This document shows, in pieces, positions 37,151 to 47,169 of a stretch of 64,000 nt of DNA. Numbering within the stretch: position 1 is the first letter of the stretch; each line of letters opens with the position of its first letter. The notes below the pieces were generated by a model that was not told the DNA's origin, ran no database searches, and saw only the letters and a list, made by a program, of their open reading frames with translations. Position numbers and translations under genes: made by a program. Origin of the DNA: an uncultured Hyphomicrobiaceae bacterium (GTDB taxonomy: Bacteria; Pseudomonadota; Alphaproteobacteria; Rhizobiales; Hyphomicrobiaceae); assembly GCA_905480435.1 (NCBI GenBank), contig CAJQQK010000176.1, forward strand, positions 37,292-101,291, read 5' to 3'.

Positions 37151-38761
37151 CTATCTATTCATGAACGTAGCCAAGGCTAATGCGGCGACTGATGCTGCAA
37201 TAATCCACAACGCGGCGCGACCCCAGAACCCCTGCCGGCGCTCCTCTGCCGCGATCCGCCGAACAGTTTCTTCGTCGAGACGGACACCTTTTTCCGCCAT
37301 CAAAGCGAGTGATTGCCCGGCGCGTTCCGTCTGCGTGATTAATCGAGGCACCTCAGCGAAAATCCGGCCAAGCGCGCCAGCGCCCTCACCAGCATCGCGC
37401 AGGCGGCCCGTAACGCCGTAGTTGGCTTCCACCCATTCGCGCGCAATCGGCTCAGCCGCGACCCACATATTCAGGGATGGATCGAGTGAGCGGGCGACAC
37501 CTTCGACAATAACCATGCTTTTTTGCAGCATGATCAATTCCGGCCTGGCTTCCATGTCAAAAACTTCGGTGTAGGCAAACAGTTGTCCGAGGAGGTCGGC
37601 CATCGAAATCTGGTCGGCGGTGCGCCCATGGATCGGCTCGCCAATCGCCCGCATCGCCTGCGCGAAAACAGCGACAGGATGGTGCGAGGGAACATAGCCA
37701 GCATCGAAATGAACCTGCGCTGCCTGCTTATAATCACGTGTTATCAGGCCGTTCAGGATCTCGGCGAGAAAACGGCGTTCGATCTTCTCGAGCCGCCCGA
37801 CAATGCCGAAATCAACGGCGACGACCGCGCCGGCGTCATCGACGAACAAGTTGCCCTGATGCATATCGGCATGAAAGAAGCCGTCGCGCATAGCGTGTCG
37901 CAGGAAGCTGCGGATCACAGTCAGGCCAATCGCGTTGAGATCGTGCCCCTGCTCTGCCAGTGCTTTGGTATCGCTAATCGGTGTGCCGTCAACCCATTCC
38001 ATGGTCAGTACGCGCTTTGATGTGCGCATCCAGTCAACTTCCGGCACACGAAAATTGCCGCCCTCAGTGTCGCGATCAGCCTCAATATTCTCGGCTATTT
38101 CCGAGAGTGCGGCGGCTTCGAGCCGGAGGTCCATCTCAAGCTCGGTCGTGCGTTTGAGCGTATCAACAACGGCGATAGGCCTGAGGCGGCGAGATGGTGG
38201 ATGAAACTTTTCAACCAGACTTGCCGCGAAAAAGTAGCTGTCGAGATCACGTTTGAAGCGCTTCTCGACACCAGGTCGCAGAATTTTTACAGCAACAGTT
38301 TTCTCGCCGTCATCCGTCGCGATCGTTGCTTTGTGCACCTGAGCGATCGAAGCGGCCGCAATCGGTGGCCCAAACGATGTGTAGTGATCCTCAAGCTTAC
38401 CGCCGAGCGCCTCTTCAACGGCACGTCGGGCTTCCGACATTGAAAACGGCGCCAACTTATCCTGCAAATGGGCGAGATCGCGCGCCAACTCGGGGCCGAT
38501 AACGTCCGCTCGGGTCGCCATGAACTGGCCGAGCTTGATATAGCTTGGCCCAAGCTTGGTGATCGCGGCGCCAATCCGCGTATCGCGCTTCTGGCCTAGT
38601 CGGAAAGGATACGTCACCAGACGAATTGGCCAGGTCAGAGCACGTGCGATATGCAACACCAACGGCACCTTGTGGCCTTTCGGCACAAAGCGGACGCCGT
38701 ATTGCGCCAGAACCAGCCCGGCCCGCGCAAGGCGGTAAATGTTGGAGATTGCAGACGCCAT
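37151..38761 (-). CDS. ubiB: UbiB protein kinase-like ubiquinone biosynthesis factor
   Basis: UbiB is an atypical kinase-like ATPase needed for ubiquinone synthesis or transport at the inner membrane. The 536-residue protein has the KxGQ motif in PSYIKLGQFMATRADVIGPELA, the ADCK signature FHADMHQGNLFVD with the catalytic loop, and VAVDFGIVGRL in place of a DFG site. Two hydrophobic helices close the C-terminus (LWIIAASVAALALATFM). In many relatives ubiB follows mutM-ubiE; here about 5.7 kb of other genes separate it from ubiE. Confidence 0.95.
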   Translation of the reverse strand: MASAISNIYRLARAGLVLAQYGVRFVPKGHKVPLVLHIARALTWPIRLVTYPFRLGQKRDTRIGAAITKLGPSYIKLGQFMATRADVIGPELARDLAHLQDKLAPFSMSEARRAVEEALGGKLEDHYTSFGPPIAAASIAQVHKATIATDDGEKTVAVKILRPGVEKRFKRDLDSYFFAASLVEKFHPPSRRLRPIAVVDTLKRTTELEMDLRLEAAALSEIAENIEADRDTEGGNFRVPEVDWMRTSKRVLTMEWVDGTPISDTKALAEQGHDLNAIGLTVIRSFLRHAMRDGFFHADMHQGNLFVDDAGAVVAVDFGIVGRLEKIERRFLAEILNGLITRDYKQAAQVHFDAGYVPSHHPVAVFAQAMRAIGEPIHGRTADQISMADLLGQLFAYTEVFDMEARPELIMLQKSMVIVEGVARSLDPSLNMWVAAEPIAREWVEANYGVTGRLRDAGEGAGALGRIFAEVPRLITQTERAGQSLALMAEKGVRLDEETVRRIAAEERRQGFWGRAALWIIAASVAALALATFMNR

Positions 38762-38992
38762 GAGCCGTTTACGGGCCTATTCGCATAAGGTGGGCAGTCG
38801 GACCACGTAGGGCGCGACCTTTTGGTGAGCTTTGCTTATGCCGGAATGCGACACGCGGTGGAATGCGTCAACTACAGTGTTTCGGGGATTGTCGTAAACA
38901 ATCTAGTGTTCAGACGTTTGCCGTGCGAACCTTTGTCAGTGCAAAGGGTAACGAACGGCCCGCTTGGAATGACTGGGAGATAGTTGGGGAAA

Positions 38993-41077
38993 ATGCTCAG
39001 AATCGGCGTCGATATCGGCGGTACGTTTACGGATTTCGCGCTGCATGATGCAGAAGGCAGCCGGATTGCCATCCACAAGCAGCTCACGACCCCGTCTGAT
39101 CCGTCTTTGGCTGTGATCGAAGGTGTGCAGGTGCTGGCGAGCAACAATGGCATTGCAATTGGCGATGTTGCCGAGATCGTGCACGGAACCACGCTGGTCA
39201 CCAATGCCGTGATTGAGCGCCGCGGTGCCAAAACCGGCATGCTCGGCACAGTCGGCTTCACCGACATTATGGATATGGGGTTCGAGCGCAGGTACGACCT
39301 GTTTGATTTACGCGTTATTTATGCGCAACCACTGGTGCCGCGCGCGCAGCGTCTCGAGGTGGCTGAGCGTATGCGCTTCGACGGCAGCGTCGAGACATCG
39401 CTTGATGAAGCAGCGGTGCGCAAGGCTGCTATTGGGTTTGCCGAACAGGGTATTGAAGCGATTGCGGTTTGCTTCCTGCACTCCTACGCCAACGCAGCGC
39501 ATGAAATCCGTGCCGCCGAAATTCTGCGGGCTGAGTTGCCAGATGTGTTTGTTTCAACATCGGCTGAAGTATTCCCCAATATGCGCGAGTTCGAGCGCTG
39601 GACTACAACCTGCGTCAACGCATTTACGGGCCCGATGTTCGATACCTACCTGGATCGCTTGGAAAGCGGGCTTGGCGCGGTCGGTTTTGGCGGTAGGCTT
39701 TACATCATGTCATCAAGTGGCGGCATGCTGACGACGGCAACGGCGCGGCGGTTCCCGGTGCGCGCACTCGAATCCGGCCCGGCTGCTGGCGCCTTGATGA
39801 GTGCCAACCACGGACAGGCGCTGCAACTCGACAATCTGCTGTCCTTCGACATGGGCGGTACGACTGCGAAGGGTGCTCTCGTCGTCGATGCCGAGCCGAT
39901 CAAGCATTACGAAATGGAAGTGGCGCGCGGTTATCAGTTCCGCCGTGGCAGCGGCTTGGCGATACGCATTCCAGTGATCGATATGATCGAGATCGGCGCT
40001 GGCGGCGGCAGTATTGCTGAGGTTGATGAGCGCGGATTGCTGAAAGTCGGGCCCCGTAGCGCCGGCGCAATGCCAGGACCCGCCTGCTATAGCCAGGGCG
40101 GCACGCGACCGACGCTCACTGATGCCAATCTGTTGCTCGGCCTTTTGGATGGTGACTTCTTCCTCGGTGGCGCCATGCAACTCGATAAAGCGGCAGCAGA
40201 GAAAGCAATTTCCGAAGGCGTCGCGGGACCGCTCGGCGTTGACACCATGCGAGCAGCATACGGCATCCACGATATCGTCAGCGAGGATATCGCCCGGGCT
40301 TTCCGTATTCACGCCAGTGAGCGCGCGTTCGATTATCGCTCCGCCAGTATGGTCGCGTTCGGCGGTTCCGGCCCACTGCATGCGATGGCGGTTGCACGCA
40401 AGCTGAAGATTCCGAAAGTTGTGTTTCCGGTTGCAGCCGGTGTCATGTCGGCGCTCGGCCTGCTGGTGTCGCCGCTCGCATTTGAAGTGGCACGCTCAAG
40501 ACGCATTCATCTGGCGGATGTCAGCGCCAATGACTTTGAGACGACATTCGCAGCGCTCGAAGCCGAGGCAACCGCGATCCTTGATGAAGCCGGCGTTGCG
40601 CGCAGTGACATGCGCATCGTGCGCCGTCTCGACATGCGTTATCAGGGCCAGGGCCATGAGATCGAAGTCGTGCTGCCGGACGGACCATCAGCCGGGCCAT
40701 TGTTCGAGGGTGTCCAGGAGCTGTTCGGCGCGACCTATCAGTCGATCTACACACTGCGCCTCGATGAGCCGGCCGAGATTGTAAATTGGAAGCTCGAAGC
40801 GATCGGGCCGGCTGTTGGCCTCGGTGAAAGTTACCGCTTGGGTGATGTCTCAGACACGGCTGTCGCACAAAAGGGCACGCGGCAGGCTTACCACCCAGTT
40901 GAGCGGAAGTTGAGCGCCTGGCCGGTCTATGATCGCTATGCGCTGCGGCCGGGCATGGAAATCCAAGGACCAGCCCTGATCGAAGAGCGCGAGAGCACGT
41001 GTGTCGTTGGGCCAGATGACCATGTCGTTGTTGATGATCGCTACAACCTGATCGCCAATCTCAATCTCGCCACCTGA
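38993..41077 (+). CDS. hyuA: Hydantoinase/oxoprolinase family protein, subunit A
   Basis: This 694-residue protein is the ATP-binding subunit of the hydantoinase A / 5-oxoprolinase family. LRIGVDIGGTFTDFALHDAEG is the N-terminal ASKHA phosphate loop; VHGTTLVTNAVIERRGAKTG and SFDMGGTTAKGALV are further family blocks. Such enzymes activate a lactam or ketone by ATP; N-methylhydantoin, 5-oxoproline and ketone carboxylation are known cases. The ATG at 38993 with GGGGAAA just ahead is preferred to the track TTG at 38984. hyuB follows 31 bases later. Confidence 0.92.
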   Translation: MLRIGVDIGGTFTDFALHDAEGSRIAIHKQLTTPSDPSLAVIEGVQVLASNNGIAIGDVAEIVHGTTLVTNAVIERRGAKTGMLGTVGFTDIMDMGFERRYDLFDLRVIYAQPLVPRAQRLEVAERMRFDGSVETSLDEAAVRKAAIGFAEQGIEAIAVCFLHSYANAAHEIRAAEILRAELPDVFVSTSAEVFPNMREFERWTTTCVNAFTGPMFDTYLDRLESGLGAVGFGGRLYIMSSSGGMLTTATARRFPVRALESGPAAGALMSANHGQALQLDNLLSFDMGGTTAKGALVVDAEPIKHYEMEVARGYQFRRGSGLAIRIPVIDMIEIGAGGGSIAEVDERGLLKVGPRSAGAMPGPACYSQGGTRPTLTDANLLLGLLDGDFFLGGAMQLDKAAAEKAISEGVAGPLGVDTMRAAYGIHDIVSEDIARAFRIHASERAFDYRSASMVAFGGSGPLHAMAVARKLKIPKVVFPVAAGVMSALGLLVSPLAFEVARSRRIHLADVSANDFETTFAALEAEATAILDEAGVARSDMRIVRRLDMRYQGQGHEIEVVLPDGPSAGPLFEGVQELFGATYQSIYTLRLDEPAEIVNWKLEAIGPAVGLGESYRLGDVSDTAVAQKGTRQAYHPVERKLSAWPVYDRYALRPGMEIQGPALIEERESTCVVGPDDHVVVDDRYNLIANLNLAT

Positions 41078-41108
41078 GCACAACCATCTGACCAACGGGG
41101 CACCTGAT

Positions 41109-42755
41109 ATGCAGGACACCGAACAAACTGAATTCGACGCCGTCAGCCTTGGCATCATGTGGGATCGCCTGGTCTCTTTGACCGACGAGATCGTCTCGAC
41201 GCTGGTGCGCTCCTCGTTTTCGACAATCGTCAGCGAGAGCTATGATCTCTCCTGCGTAGTGCTCGATGCTGACGCAAACACGATCGCACAAGGCGCTTTT
41301 AGTGTGCCGGCCTTCATCGGCAGCGCGCCGGTGACGGCGGCGCATATGCTCAAGCGGTTCCCAGCCGAAACCCTTGAGCCCGGCGATGTCATCATCACCA
41401 ATGACCCTTGGCTTGGCACCGGTCATCTGTTCGACATCACGATGATGCGCCCGGTCTTCCGTAAAGGCAAAATCGTCGCCTACACGATCAGCATCACGCA
41501 CCTGCCTGATATCGGTGGCACCGGTTTCGGTTCTTCGGCAACGGAGATCTTTCAAGAAGGCCTACGTCTGCCGATCCTAAAACTATATGAAGCCGGCAAG
41601 CTCAACGATCTCGTCGTTGAGATCATTCGCACCAATGTTCGCGTACCTGAGCAAACGATGGGCGACGTCATGGCCAATGTCGCGTGCAGCGAGGTTGGCG
41701 CCCGCGAAATCAATGCCTTTATGGATGAATACGGCCTCGATGATCTGACGGCACTTTCGGCTGCGATCCGCGGACAATCAGAACGCCAGATGCGCGCCAA
41801 GCTCGCAGAGCTAAAGGATGGCCGCTACACCAACAAGATCCAGGTTGAAGGTTTTGATGGTCCCGTCGATTTCGCCGTGCAGATTGATGTGATGGGCGAC
41901 AGCATCGAGGTTGATTTCGAGGGAACATCAGGCTGCGTCCGGGCCGGCGTCAACGTGCCGTTCTGCTATACGAATGCGATGGTTCTGCACGCGATCAAAT
42001 CTCTGACGCTGCCAAATATCCCGAACAATCAGGGTTCCGTCGCGCCGATCAAAGTAACGGCACCTGTGGGCTGTATCCTCAATGCACAATCGCCGTTTCC
42101 GACCGGCGGGCGCCATGCCATGGGCCATTTTGTGACGCCACTGGTTTACGGCGCTCTGGCCGAGTCTGCGGCAGACGAAGTCCAGGCCGACAGCGGCATG
42201 ATGAACCTCATCACCTTCCAGGGGCGCCGAAAAGATGGTCGCGCGTTCTCATCGCTGTATTTCGCGTCCGGCGGTTACGGCGCACTCAAGGGCCTCGATG
42301 GCTGGAGCACCATGCCGCATCCATCAAACATGGCTGTCGTGCCCGTCGAGATATGGGAAACGATGACCAATACAACCATTGTCGAAAAACGCTTGCGGCC
42401 AGACTCTGGCGGCGCAGGCGAATGGCGTGGCGGCTTGGGCCAGGAAGTTGTCCTGCGCAATGATACAGACGAAATTCTGATGATGCTCGGCATGGGCAAT
42501 CGCACTGAGTTTCCGGCCCAAGGTATATCAGGCGGTGGTGAAGGCACTTTGCGTGAGCATCAGCTGAATAACGAAGCCGTGCATGCCAAGGGGCGCATTG
42601 AAGTGGCACCTGGCGAGGAGGTTCGGCTTTTGGAAGCTGGTGGGGCTGGCTACGGCAATCCGCAGCAGCGAGATCACGATGCGATCGCAGTCGACGTCGC
42701 CAACGGTCTGGTCAGCGCCGAAGCCGCTAAACGGGATTATGGCTGGGCGGGCTGA
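41109..42755 (+). CDS. hyuB: Hydantoinase/oxoprolinase family protein, subunit B
   Basis: This 548-residue protein is the partner subunit of HyuA. Characteristic stretches are FSTIVSESYDLSCVVLDADANTIAQ, VIITNDPWLGTGHLFDITMMRPVF and PTGGRHAMGHFVTPLVYGALAE; the C-terminal part has GGAGEWRGGLGQEVVLRN. Together with HyuA it forms an ATP-dependent amidohydrolase or carboxylase. Substrate cannot be fixed from sequence. A cupin gene lies next to it in convergent orientation, which may or may not share function. Confidence 0.92.
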   Translation: MQDTEQTEFDAVSLGIMWDRLVSLTDEIVSTLVRSSFSTIVSESYDLSCVVLDADANTIAQGAFSVPAFIGSAPVTAAHMLKRFPAETLEPGDVIITNDPWLGTGHLFDITMMRPVFRKGKIVAYTISITHLPDIGGTGFGSSATEIFQEGLRLPILKLYEAGKLNDLVVEIIRTNVRVPEQTMGDVMANVACSEVGAREINAFMDEYGLDDLTALSAAIRGQSERQMRAKLAELKDGRYTNKIQVEGFDGPVDFAVQIDVMGDSIEVDFEGTSGCVRAGVNVPFCYTNAMVLHAIKSLTLPNIPNNQGSVAPIKVTAPVGCILNAQSPFPTGGRHAMGHFVTPLVYGALAESAADEVQADSGMMNLITFQGRRKDGRAFSSLYFASGGYGALKGLDGWSTMPHPSNMAVVPVEIWETMTNTTIVEKRLRPDSGGAGEWRGGLGQEVVLRNDTDEILMMLGMGNRTEFPAQGISGGGEGTLREHQLNNEAVHAKGRIEVAPGEEVRLLEAGGAGYGNPQQRDHDAIAVDVANGLVSAEAAKRDYGWAG

Positions 42756-42758
42756 GAC

Positions 42759-43172
42759 CTAAGCCTTTGCCAACACGTCATCGAGTTCCGGCAGGAGCAC
42801 AATGCCGTCTTGGTCACTGCCGGATGAGTGCACGACGATCCAGGTGCAGGGGCGGCCGCTTTCGTTGCACGGAGCATGTGGCACGTCGGCGGGCATGAAT
42901 ATCTGCTCACCAGCCTGGAGCGTGACGGCGTGTTCGACGTTGTCGCCATAGCGGACAACGCATTCTCCCTCGTGCAGGTATGCAATCGTTTCAATGCCTT
43001 TGTGGCAGTGCACCTTGGCTTTGGCGCCAGCCGGCATTGGTAGCACATTCATGCAGATGTGCTCGGAGCCAACCGTTTCGGCAGATGCGCCTGATCCATA
43101 CTCAAAACCTTGTTTGCCAACATACGTGCCACCCGGCTTGACGACGCGGACGTTGTCTACTCCTGCAGTCAT
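42759..43172 (-). CDS. Small cupin-domain protein
   Basis: This 137-residue protein has a single cupin barrel. The first motif includes KAKVHCHKGIETIAYLHEGECVVRYGDN, and the second is EQIFMPADVPHAPCNESGRP. Metal-binding histidines and a glutamate are in place. AGGAGG precedes the ATG. Small cupins bind sugars, act as isomerases or dioxygenases, or sense ligands, so no reaction is assigned. It is convergent with hyuB, with stops three bases apart. Confidence 0.85.
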   Translation of the reverse strand: MTAGVDNVRVVKPGGTYVGKQGFEYGSGASAETVGSEHICMNVLPMPAGAKAKVHCHKGIETIAYLHEGECVVRYGDNVEHAVTLQAGEQIFMPADVPHAPCNESGRPCTWIVVHSSGSDQDGIVLLPELDDVLAKA

Positions 43173-43193
43173 AGCTCTTGCCTCCTACAGCAT

Positions 43194-43253
43194 GTCGCGT
43201 TTCAACGGATTCACAATACGCCTTAAACCGCCCAATCTTCGGGCGACTTAAGG
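43194..43253. repeat. 60 bp dispersed intergenic repeat, copy B
   Basis: This is the second copy of the element at 27784-27843 (six mismatches in 60). Its second half, CCTTAAACCGCCC-AATCTTC-GGGCGACTTAAGG, is a near-perfect hairpin. It sits between the cupin gene and the flavoprotein stop. Mismatches in the stem partly compensate, which suggests the structure matters. Confidence 0.8.
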
Positions 43254-43257
43254 CTCC

Positions 43258-44466
43258 TTAAATTTCTTGCCCGGCAGCCCAACCACTGGCCCATGCCCAC
43301 TGGAAGTTATAGCCGCCAAGCCAACCGGTGACATCAACAGCTTCGCCAATCGCATAGAGGCCCGGCACGCGTTTGGCTTCCATTGTGCGCGACGACAGAC
43401 CGTCAGTACTGATGCCGCCGGCTGTGACTTCGGCTTTGGCGAAGCCCTCGGTGCCGTTGGGTGTGAACGGCCAGTCGCCAAGTTGTGCTGCCGCCTCTTG
43501 GAGTGCCTGGTTCGATGTGTTGCCCAAATCGCCGCGAAGATCTCCAGCCGGAGCAATGCGCTCGGCCAAAACGCTCGCAAGCCGGTCTGGCAGATGCGCG
43601 GCTATAGCCCGGCGCAGCGTTGACCGCGGGCTTGCGCGCTTCGCATCGATCAGCCAGTCGCCATTACCATCAGGAAAAAAATTAATCCCAATTGGCTGTC
43701 CGGGCTCCCAATAAGATGAGATCTGCAGGATCGATGGTCCGGAAAGTCCCTTGTGCGTGAACAGGCATCCTTCGCGAAACTTCGTCTTGCCGTAGCTGAC
43801 AATGACATCAGCCGAAACACCCGACAATTCGCGGAACAGGATCTCTTCTTGGCTTAGAGTGAACGGCACCAGCGCTGGGCGCGGTTGCACAATCTTCAAG
43901 CCGAACTGTCGGCCGAGTTCGTAGGCAAATCCAGTCGCACCCATTTTCGGGATAGATGGCCCACCGGTCGCAATAACCAGTGCCGGGGCTGAGGCACTCT
44001 CGTGGCCGAACGTGACTTTGAACTGCCCATTCGCGTGGCCGACATCGCGAACATCCAGGCCAAGTGCAACCTCGACGCCGCCCTTGTCGCATTCCTGTTG
44101 GAACATCCGCACAATCTGCCGCGCCGGGCCATCGCAGAACAACTGCCCGAGTGTTTTCTCATGCCAGTCAATGCGGTACTTATCGACGAGTGAGATGAAA
44201 TCCTGGGCGGTATAGCGGCCAAGGGCGGACTTGGCGAAATGAGGGTTGGCTGAGATGTAGCGATCAGGCGCCGTATTTGTGTTGGTGAAATTGCAACGAC
44301 CACCGCCCGAAATGACGATCTTCTTGCCGGGCTCGTCAGCATGGTCAATCAGCAGGATGCGCCGTCCGCGTTGGCCGGCAACGGCAGCACACATCAGGCC
44401 CGCGCCACCGGCCCCGAGGATAATCGCGTCGTAGCTTTTGTCAGCGTTCTTAACTGTCCCGCTCAT
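43258..44466 (-). CDS. NAD(P)/FAD-dependent oxidoreductase (HI0933/BaiN family)
   Basis: This is a 402-residue flavoprotein of the HI0933/YhiN/BaiN group. The FAD-binding fold is YDAIILGAGGAGLMCAAVAGQRG, followed by VISGGGRCNFTNTNTAP, typical of the group, and the C-terminal PGLYAIGEAVDVTGWLGGYNFQWAWASGWAAG. Physiological reactions are poorly known; one member acts on bile acids. It lies 31 bases upstream of nothing obvious in its own direction and follows ubiE on the same strand, so may share its transcript. Confidence 0.9.
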   Translation of the reverse strand: MSGTVKNADKSYDAIILGAGGAGLMCAAVAGQRGRRILLIDHADEPGKKIVISGGGRCNFTNTNTAPDRYISANPHFAKSALGRYTAQDFISLVDKYRIDWHEKTLGQLFCDGPARQIVRMFQQECDKGGVEVALGLDVRDVGHANGQFKVTFGHESASAPALVIATGGPSIPKMGATGFAYELGRQFGLKIVQPRPALVPFTLSQEEILFRELSGVSADVIVSYGKTKFREGCLFTHKGLSGPSILQISSYWEPGQPIGINFFPDGNGDWLIDAKRASPRSTLRRAIAAHLPDRLASVLAERIAPAGDLRGDLGNTSNQALQEAAAQLGDWPFTPNGTEGFAKAEVTAGGISTDGLSSRTMEAKRVPGLYAIGEAVDVTGWLGGYNFQWAWASGWAAGQEI

Positions 44467-44497
44467 GCTGCTATCTGCATCTCAAGCGCAATCCCGG

Positions 44498-45304
44498 TCA
44501 AAGCCGCCAACCGGAGTGGATCGCAGCGATGCCACCTGTCAGGTTGTGATATGAAACGCGCTCAAACCCAGCGGTTCGGATCATGCCAGCAAAGGCTTCC
44601 TGACGTGGAAACTTGCGGATGCTCTCAACCAGATACTTGTACGATTCCGCATCGCCTGCTGCCATTTTCCCGAGGCGTGGGATGACCTCAAACGAATGGA
44701 AATCGTAGATCCGGTCCAGCAACGCCACATCGCAGTGCGAAAATTCCAGGCACAGAAAGCGGCCGCCGGGCTTCAGAACGCGGTAGGCCTCGGTGAGCGC
44801 CTGATCAATGTTGGTCACGTTGCGGATGCCGAAAGCAATCGTATAGGCGTTGAATGTGCCGCGTTCGAATGGGAGTGCTTCGGCGTTGCCTTCAACCACA
44901 TCGATCACCGAACCGAGGCCGGCTTTGTTGATGCGGCTCTGCCCGACATCGAGCATTTCGCGGCTGATATCACAGATGGTCGAGCGGCAGCCTTCCCCGC
45001 CTCGTTTGATGACGCGCATCGCGACATCACCAGTACCGCCCGCAACGTCGATATGCCGAAATGCCCTGTCAGATTTCGGCGGCCCCACTTGCGTGACCAG
45101 ATCATTTTTCCAGAGCCGGTGCAGGCCACCAGACATCAGATCATTCATCAAGTCGTAGCGGCCGGCCACGCTGGCGAAGACCTCATTAACCAGCCCCTGC
45201 CGCTCAGAGACACCAACCGGTCGAAAACCGAATGAGGTGGTTTCACCAACTGGAGGCTCGCTGGCGGTTGCGCCAAAAGTGTTTTCAGTAGAATTGTCAA
45301 TCAT
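44498..45304 (-). CDS. ubiE: Ubiquinone/menaquinone methyltransferase UbiE
   Basis: UbiE is the C-methyltransferase of ubiquinone (and menaquinone) synthesis. From the ATG at 45304 it has 268 residues. The first signature [17 protein letters not shown], the SAM motif [15 protein letters not shown] and [28 protein letters not shown] are all present. The track start at 45427 adds 41 residues with no match. The gene is divergent from mutM with about 160 bases between them, the typical arrangement. ubiB, its usual neighbour, lies about 5.7 kb away. Confidence 0.95.
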   Translation of the reverse strand: MIDNSTENTFGATASEPPVGETTSFGFRPVGVSERQGLVNEVFASVAGRYDLMNDLMSGGLHRLWKNDLVTQVGPPKSDRAFRHIDVAGGTGDVAMRVIKRGGEGCRSTICDISREMLDVGQSRINKAGLGSVIDVVEGNAEALPFERGTFNAYTIAFGIRNVTNIDQALTEAYRVLKPGGRFLCLEFSHCDVALLDRIYDFHSFEVIPRLGKMAAGDAESYKYLVESIRKFPRQEAFAGMIRTAGFERVSYHNLTGGIAAIHSGWRL

Positions 45305-45465
45305 GGCGCATAGCATACCGTAAAACAGGCGTTGCGGCCATCGCATCGGTGCCGCATGTAAGGCTGCGGCAATGGGTAAAAACCTGACAACGATGCGGCA
45401 AAGCGCTCGCCAATCGCCACGATCCATTGCACAATCAACCGCTCCACATTTGCCAGGATCAGCCG

Positions 45466-46350
45466 TTGCCTGAACTCCCAGAAGTTGAAACTGTACGCCG
45501 TGGCCTTGAGCCCGTGATGGCTGGCGTGCGTCTAAGTAAAGTTGAGCAGCGCCGCCCCAATCTGCGGTTTCCGTTTCCTGACAATTTCGTCGGGCGCACC
45601 GAGGGCCAGGAGATCACCCATCTCGGGCGTCGGGCCAAATATCTGATCGCCGAGTTGAGCAGCGGTGAGGCGTTGATCATGCATCTCGGAATGAGCGGCC
45701 GCTTCACGATTGAGATGCCAGGCGAATGGGACGCGTCGCCAGACCAGTTTGCGCACAACAACGCGAAAGCTACGGCCCACGACCATGTCGTCTTTCACTT
45801 GGAGAACGGTGTCCGTGTGACATACAACGATCCGCGCCGCTTTGGTTTCATGGATCTGGTCGCGACGGACACGGTTGCAGAGTGTCGGCATTTTGCGGTG
45901 ATGGGCATTGAGCCGCTCGGTAATCAACTGAGCGCTGCTTACGTCGCGGGCCGTGCTGCTGGCCGCTCAACGGATATGAAGGCCTTTCTGCTGGATCAGC
46001 GCCACATCGCGGGTCTTGGCAACATCTATGTCTGCGAGGCTCTTTATCGTGCACGGCTTGACCCGCGCCGGCTCGCAGGCACTCTGGCCAACGTGAAGGG
46101 CAAGCCGACGGTCCGCGCGGAGAGGTTGGTACCTCTGATCCGAGACGTGTTGAACGAGGCGATTGCAGCGGGTGGCTCGACATTGAAGGATTATCGCGCA
46201 GCTGACGGAGCGCTCGGTTATTTCCAGCATGCATTCGCGGTATATGGCCGCGAAGGAGAGCCTTGCCGAACTGAGGGCTGTCGGGGCATGGTGCAGCGCA
46301 TCACCCAGGCGGGCCGCTCGACGTTCTTCTGCAGCCGCTGCCAAAAATAG
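45466..46350 (+). CDS. mutM: Formamidopyrimidine-DNA glycosylase MutM (Fpg)
   Basis: MutM excises 8-oxoguanine and formamidopyrimidines and cleaves the abasic site. The catalytic residue is the N-terminal proline exposed after Met removal, so the start must give [16 protein letters not shown]. This fixes the TTG at 45466, with AGGA seven bases upstream; the track start at 45427 would bury the proline. The protein has 294 residues, the lysine region around LPFPDNF, and the C-terminal zinc finger [11 protein letters not shown]...FFCSRCQK. An enoyl-CoA hydratase gene follows 32 bases later. Confidence 0.95.
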   Translation: MPELPEVETVRRGLEPVMAGVRLSKVEQRRPNLRFPFPDNFVGRTEGQEITHLGRRAKYLIAELSSGEALIMHLGMSGRFTIEMPGEWDASPDQFAHNNAKATAHDHVVFHLENGVRVTYNDPRRFGFMDLVATDTVAECRHFAVMGIEPLGNQLSAAYVAGRAAGRSTDMKAFLLDQRHIAGLGNIYVCEALYRARLDPRRLAGTLANVKGKPTVRAERLVPLIRDVLNEAIAAGGSTLKDYRAADGALGYFQHAFAVYGREGEPCRTEGCRGMVQRITQAGRSTFFCSRCQK

Positions 46351-46382
46351 CGACCACACTCACAACGCTGGAACGTACACCC

Positions 46383-47156
46383 ATGACTTACGACAACATT
46401 TTGGTCGAAACCCGCGGCAACGTTGGCTTGATCACACTCAACCGGCCAGACGCGCTCAATGCGCTGAACGCAGCTTTGATCGAAGACTTGTATCATGCCC
46501 TAGAGGCATTCGAGGCCGATGCAAACATCGGATGTATGGTGTTGACCGGCTCGGAAAAGGCTTTTGCTGCCGGCGCCGACATCAAGGAGATGCAGTCACA
46601 AAACTACATGGACGTCTACCTCAACGACTTCATTTCACGCTGGGAGAAAGTTGCCAAAGTGCGCAAGCCGATCGTTGCGGCGGTGGCCGGCTTTGCCCTT
46701 GGTGGTGGTTGCGAAATGGCCATGGCTTGCGATTTTATCCTTGCGGCAGATACTGCGAAATTCGGTCAACCTGAGATCAAACTGGGCGTGATGCCTGGCG
46801 CCGGCGGCACACAACGCCTGACGCGCTTTGTCGGCAAATCAAAAGCCATGGAGATGTGCCTGACGGGCCGCATGATGGATGCCGCAGAGGCCGAGCGTTC
46901 AGGTCTGGTTTCTCGTATCGTTCCAGCTGCGGACTTAATCGATGAGGCGGTCAAGACGGCTCAAAAGATCGCCGCTATGTCGCGCCCGATCGCGATGATG
47001 ACGAAGGAAACAGTCAATCGCGCCTACGAGACAACGCTGTCAGAAGGCATTTTATTCGAGCGCCGCGTCTTCCACTCGATGTTCGCCGTTGAAGATCAGA
47101 AGGAAGGCATGGCTGCATTTGCCGAAAAGCGCAAAGCTGAGTTCAAGCACAAGTAG
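46383..47156 (+). CDS. Enoyl-CoA hydratase (crotonase family)
   Basis: This 257-residue crotonase-fold protein probably hydrates enoyl-CoA in fatty-acid or aromatic beta-oxidation. The oxyanion loop [12 protein letters not shown] and [22 protein letters not shown] are family marks. The two catalytic glutamates are likely those in [11 protein letters not shown] and [14 protein letters not shown]. mutM-echA is a common pairing in Hyphomicrobiales. Substrate chain length is unknown. Confidence 0.92.
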   Translation: MTYDNILVETRGNVGLITLNRPDALNALNAALIEDLYHALEAFEADANIGCMVLTGSEKAFAAGADIKEMQSQNYMDVYLNDFISRWEKVAKVRKPIVAAVAGFALGGGCEMAMACDFILAADTAKFGQPEIKLGVMPGAGGTQRLTRFVGKSKAMEMCLTGRMMDAAEAERSGLVSRIVPAADLIDEAVKTAQKIAAMSRPIAMMTKETVNRAYETTLSEGILFERRVFHSMFAVEDQKEGMAAFAEKRKAEFKHK

Positions 47157-47169
47157 CAGCTCAGTCGGA

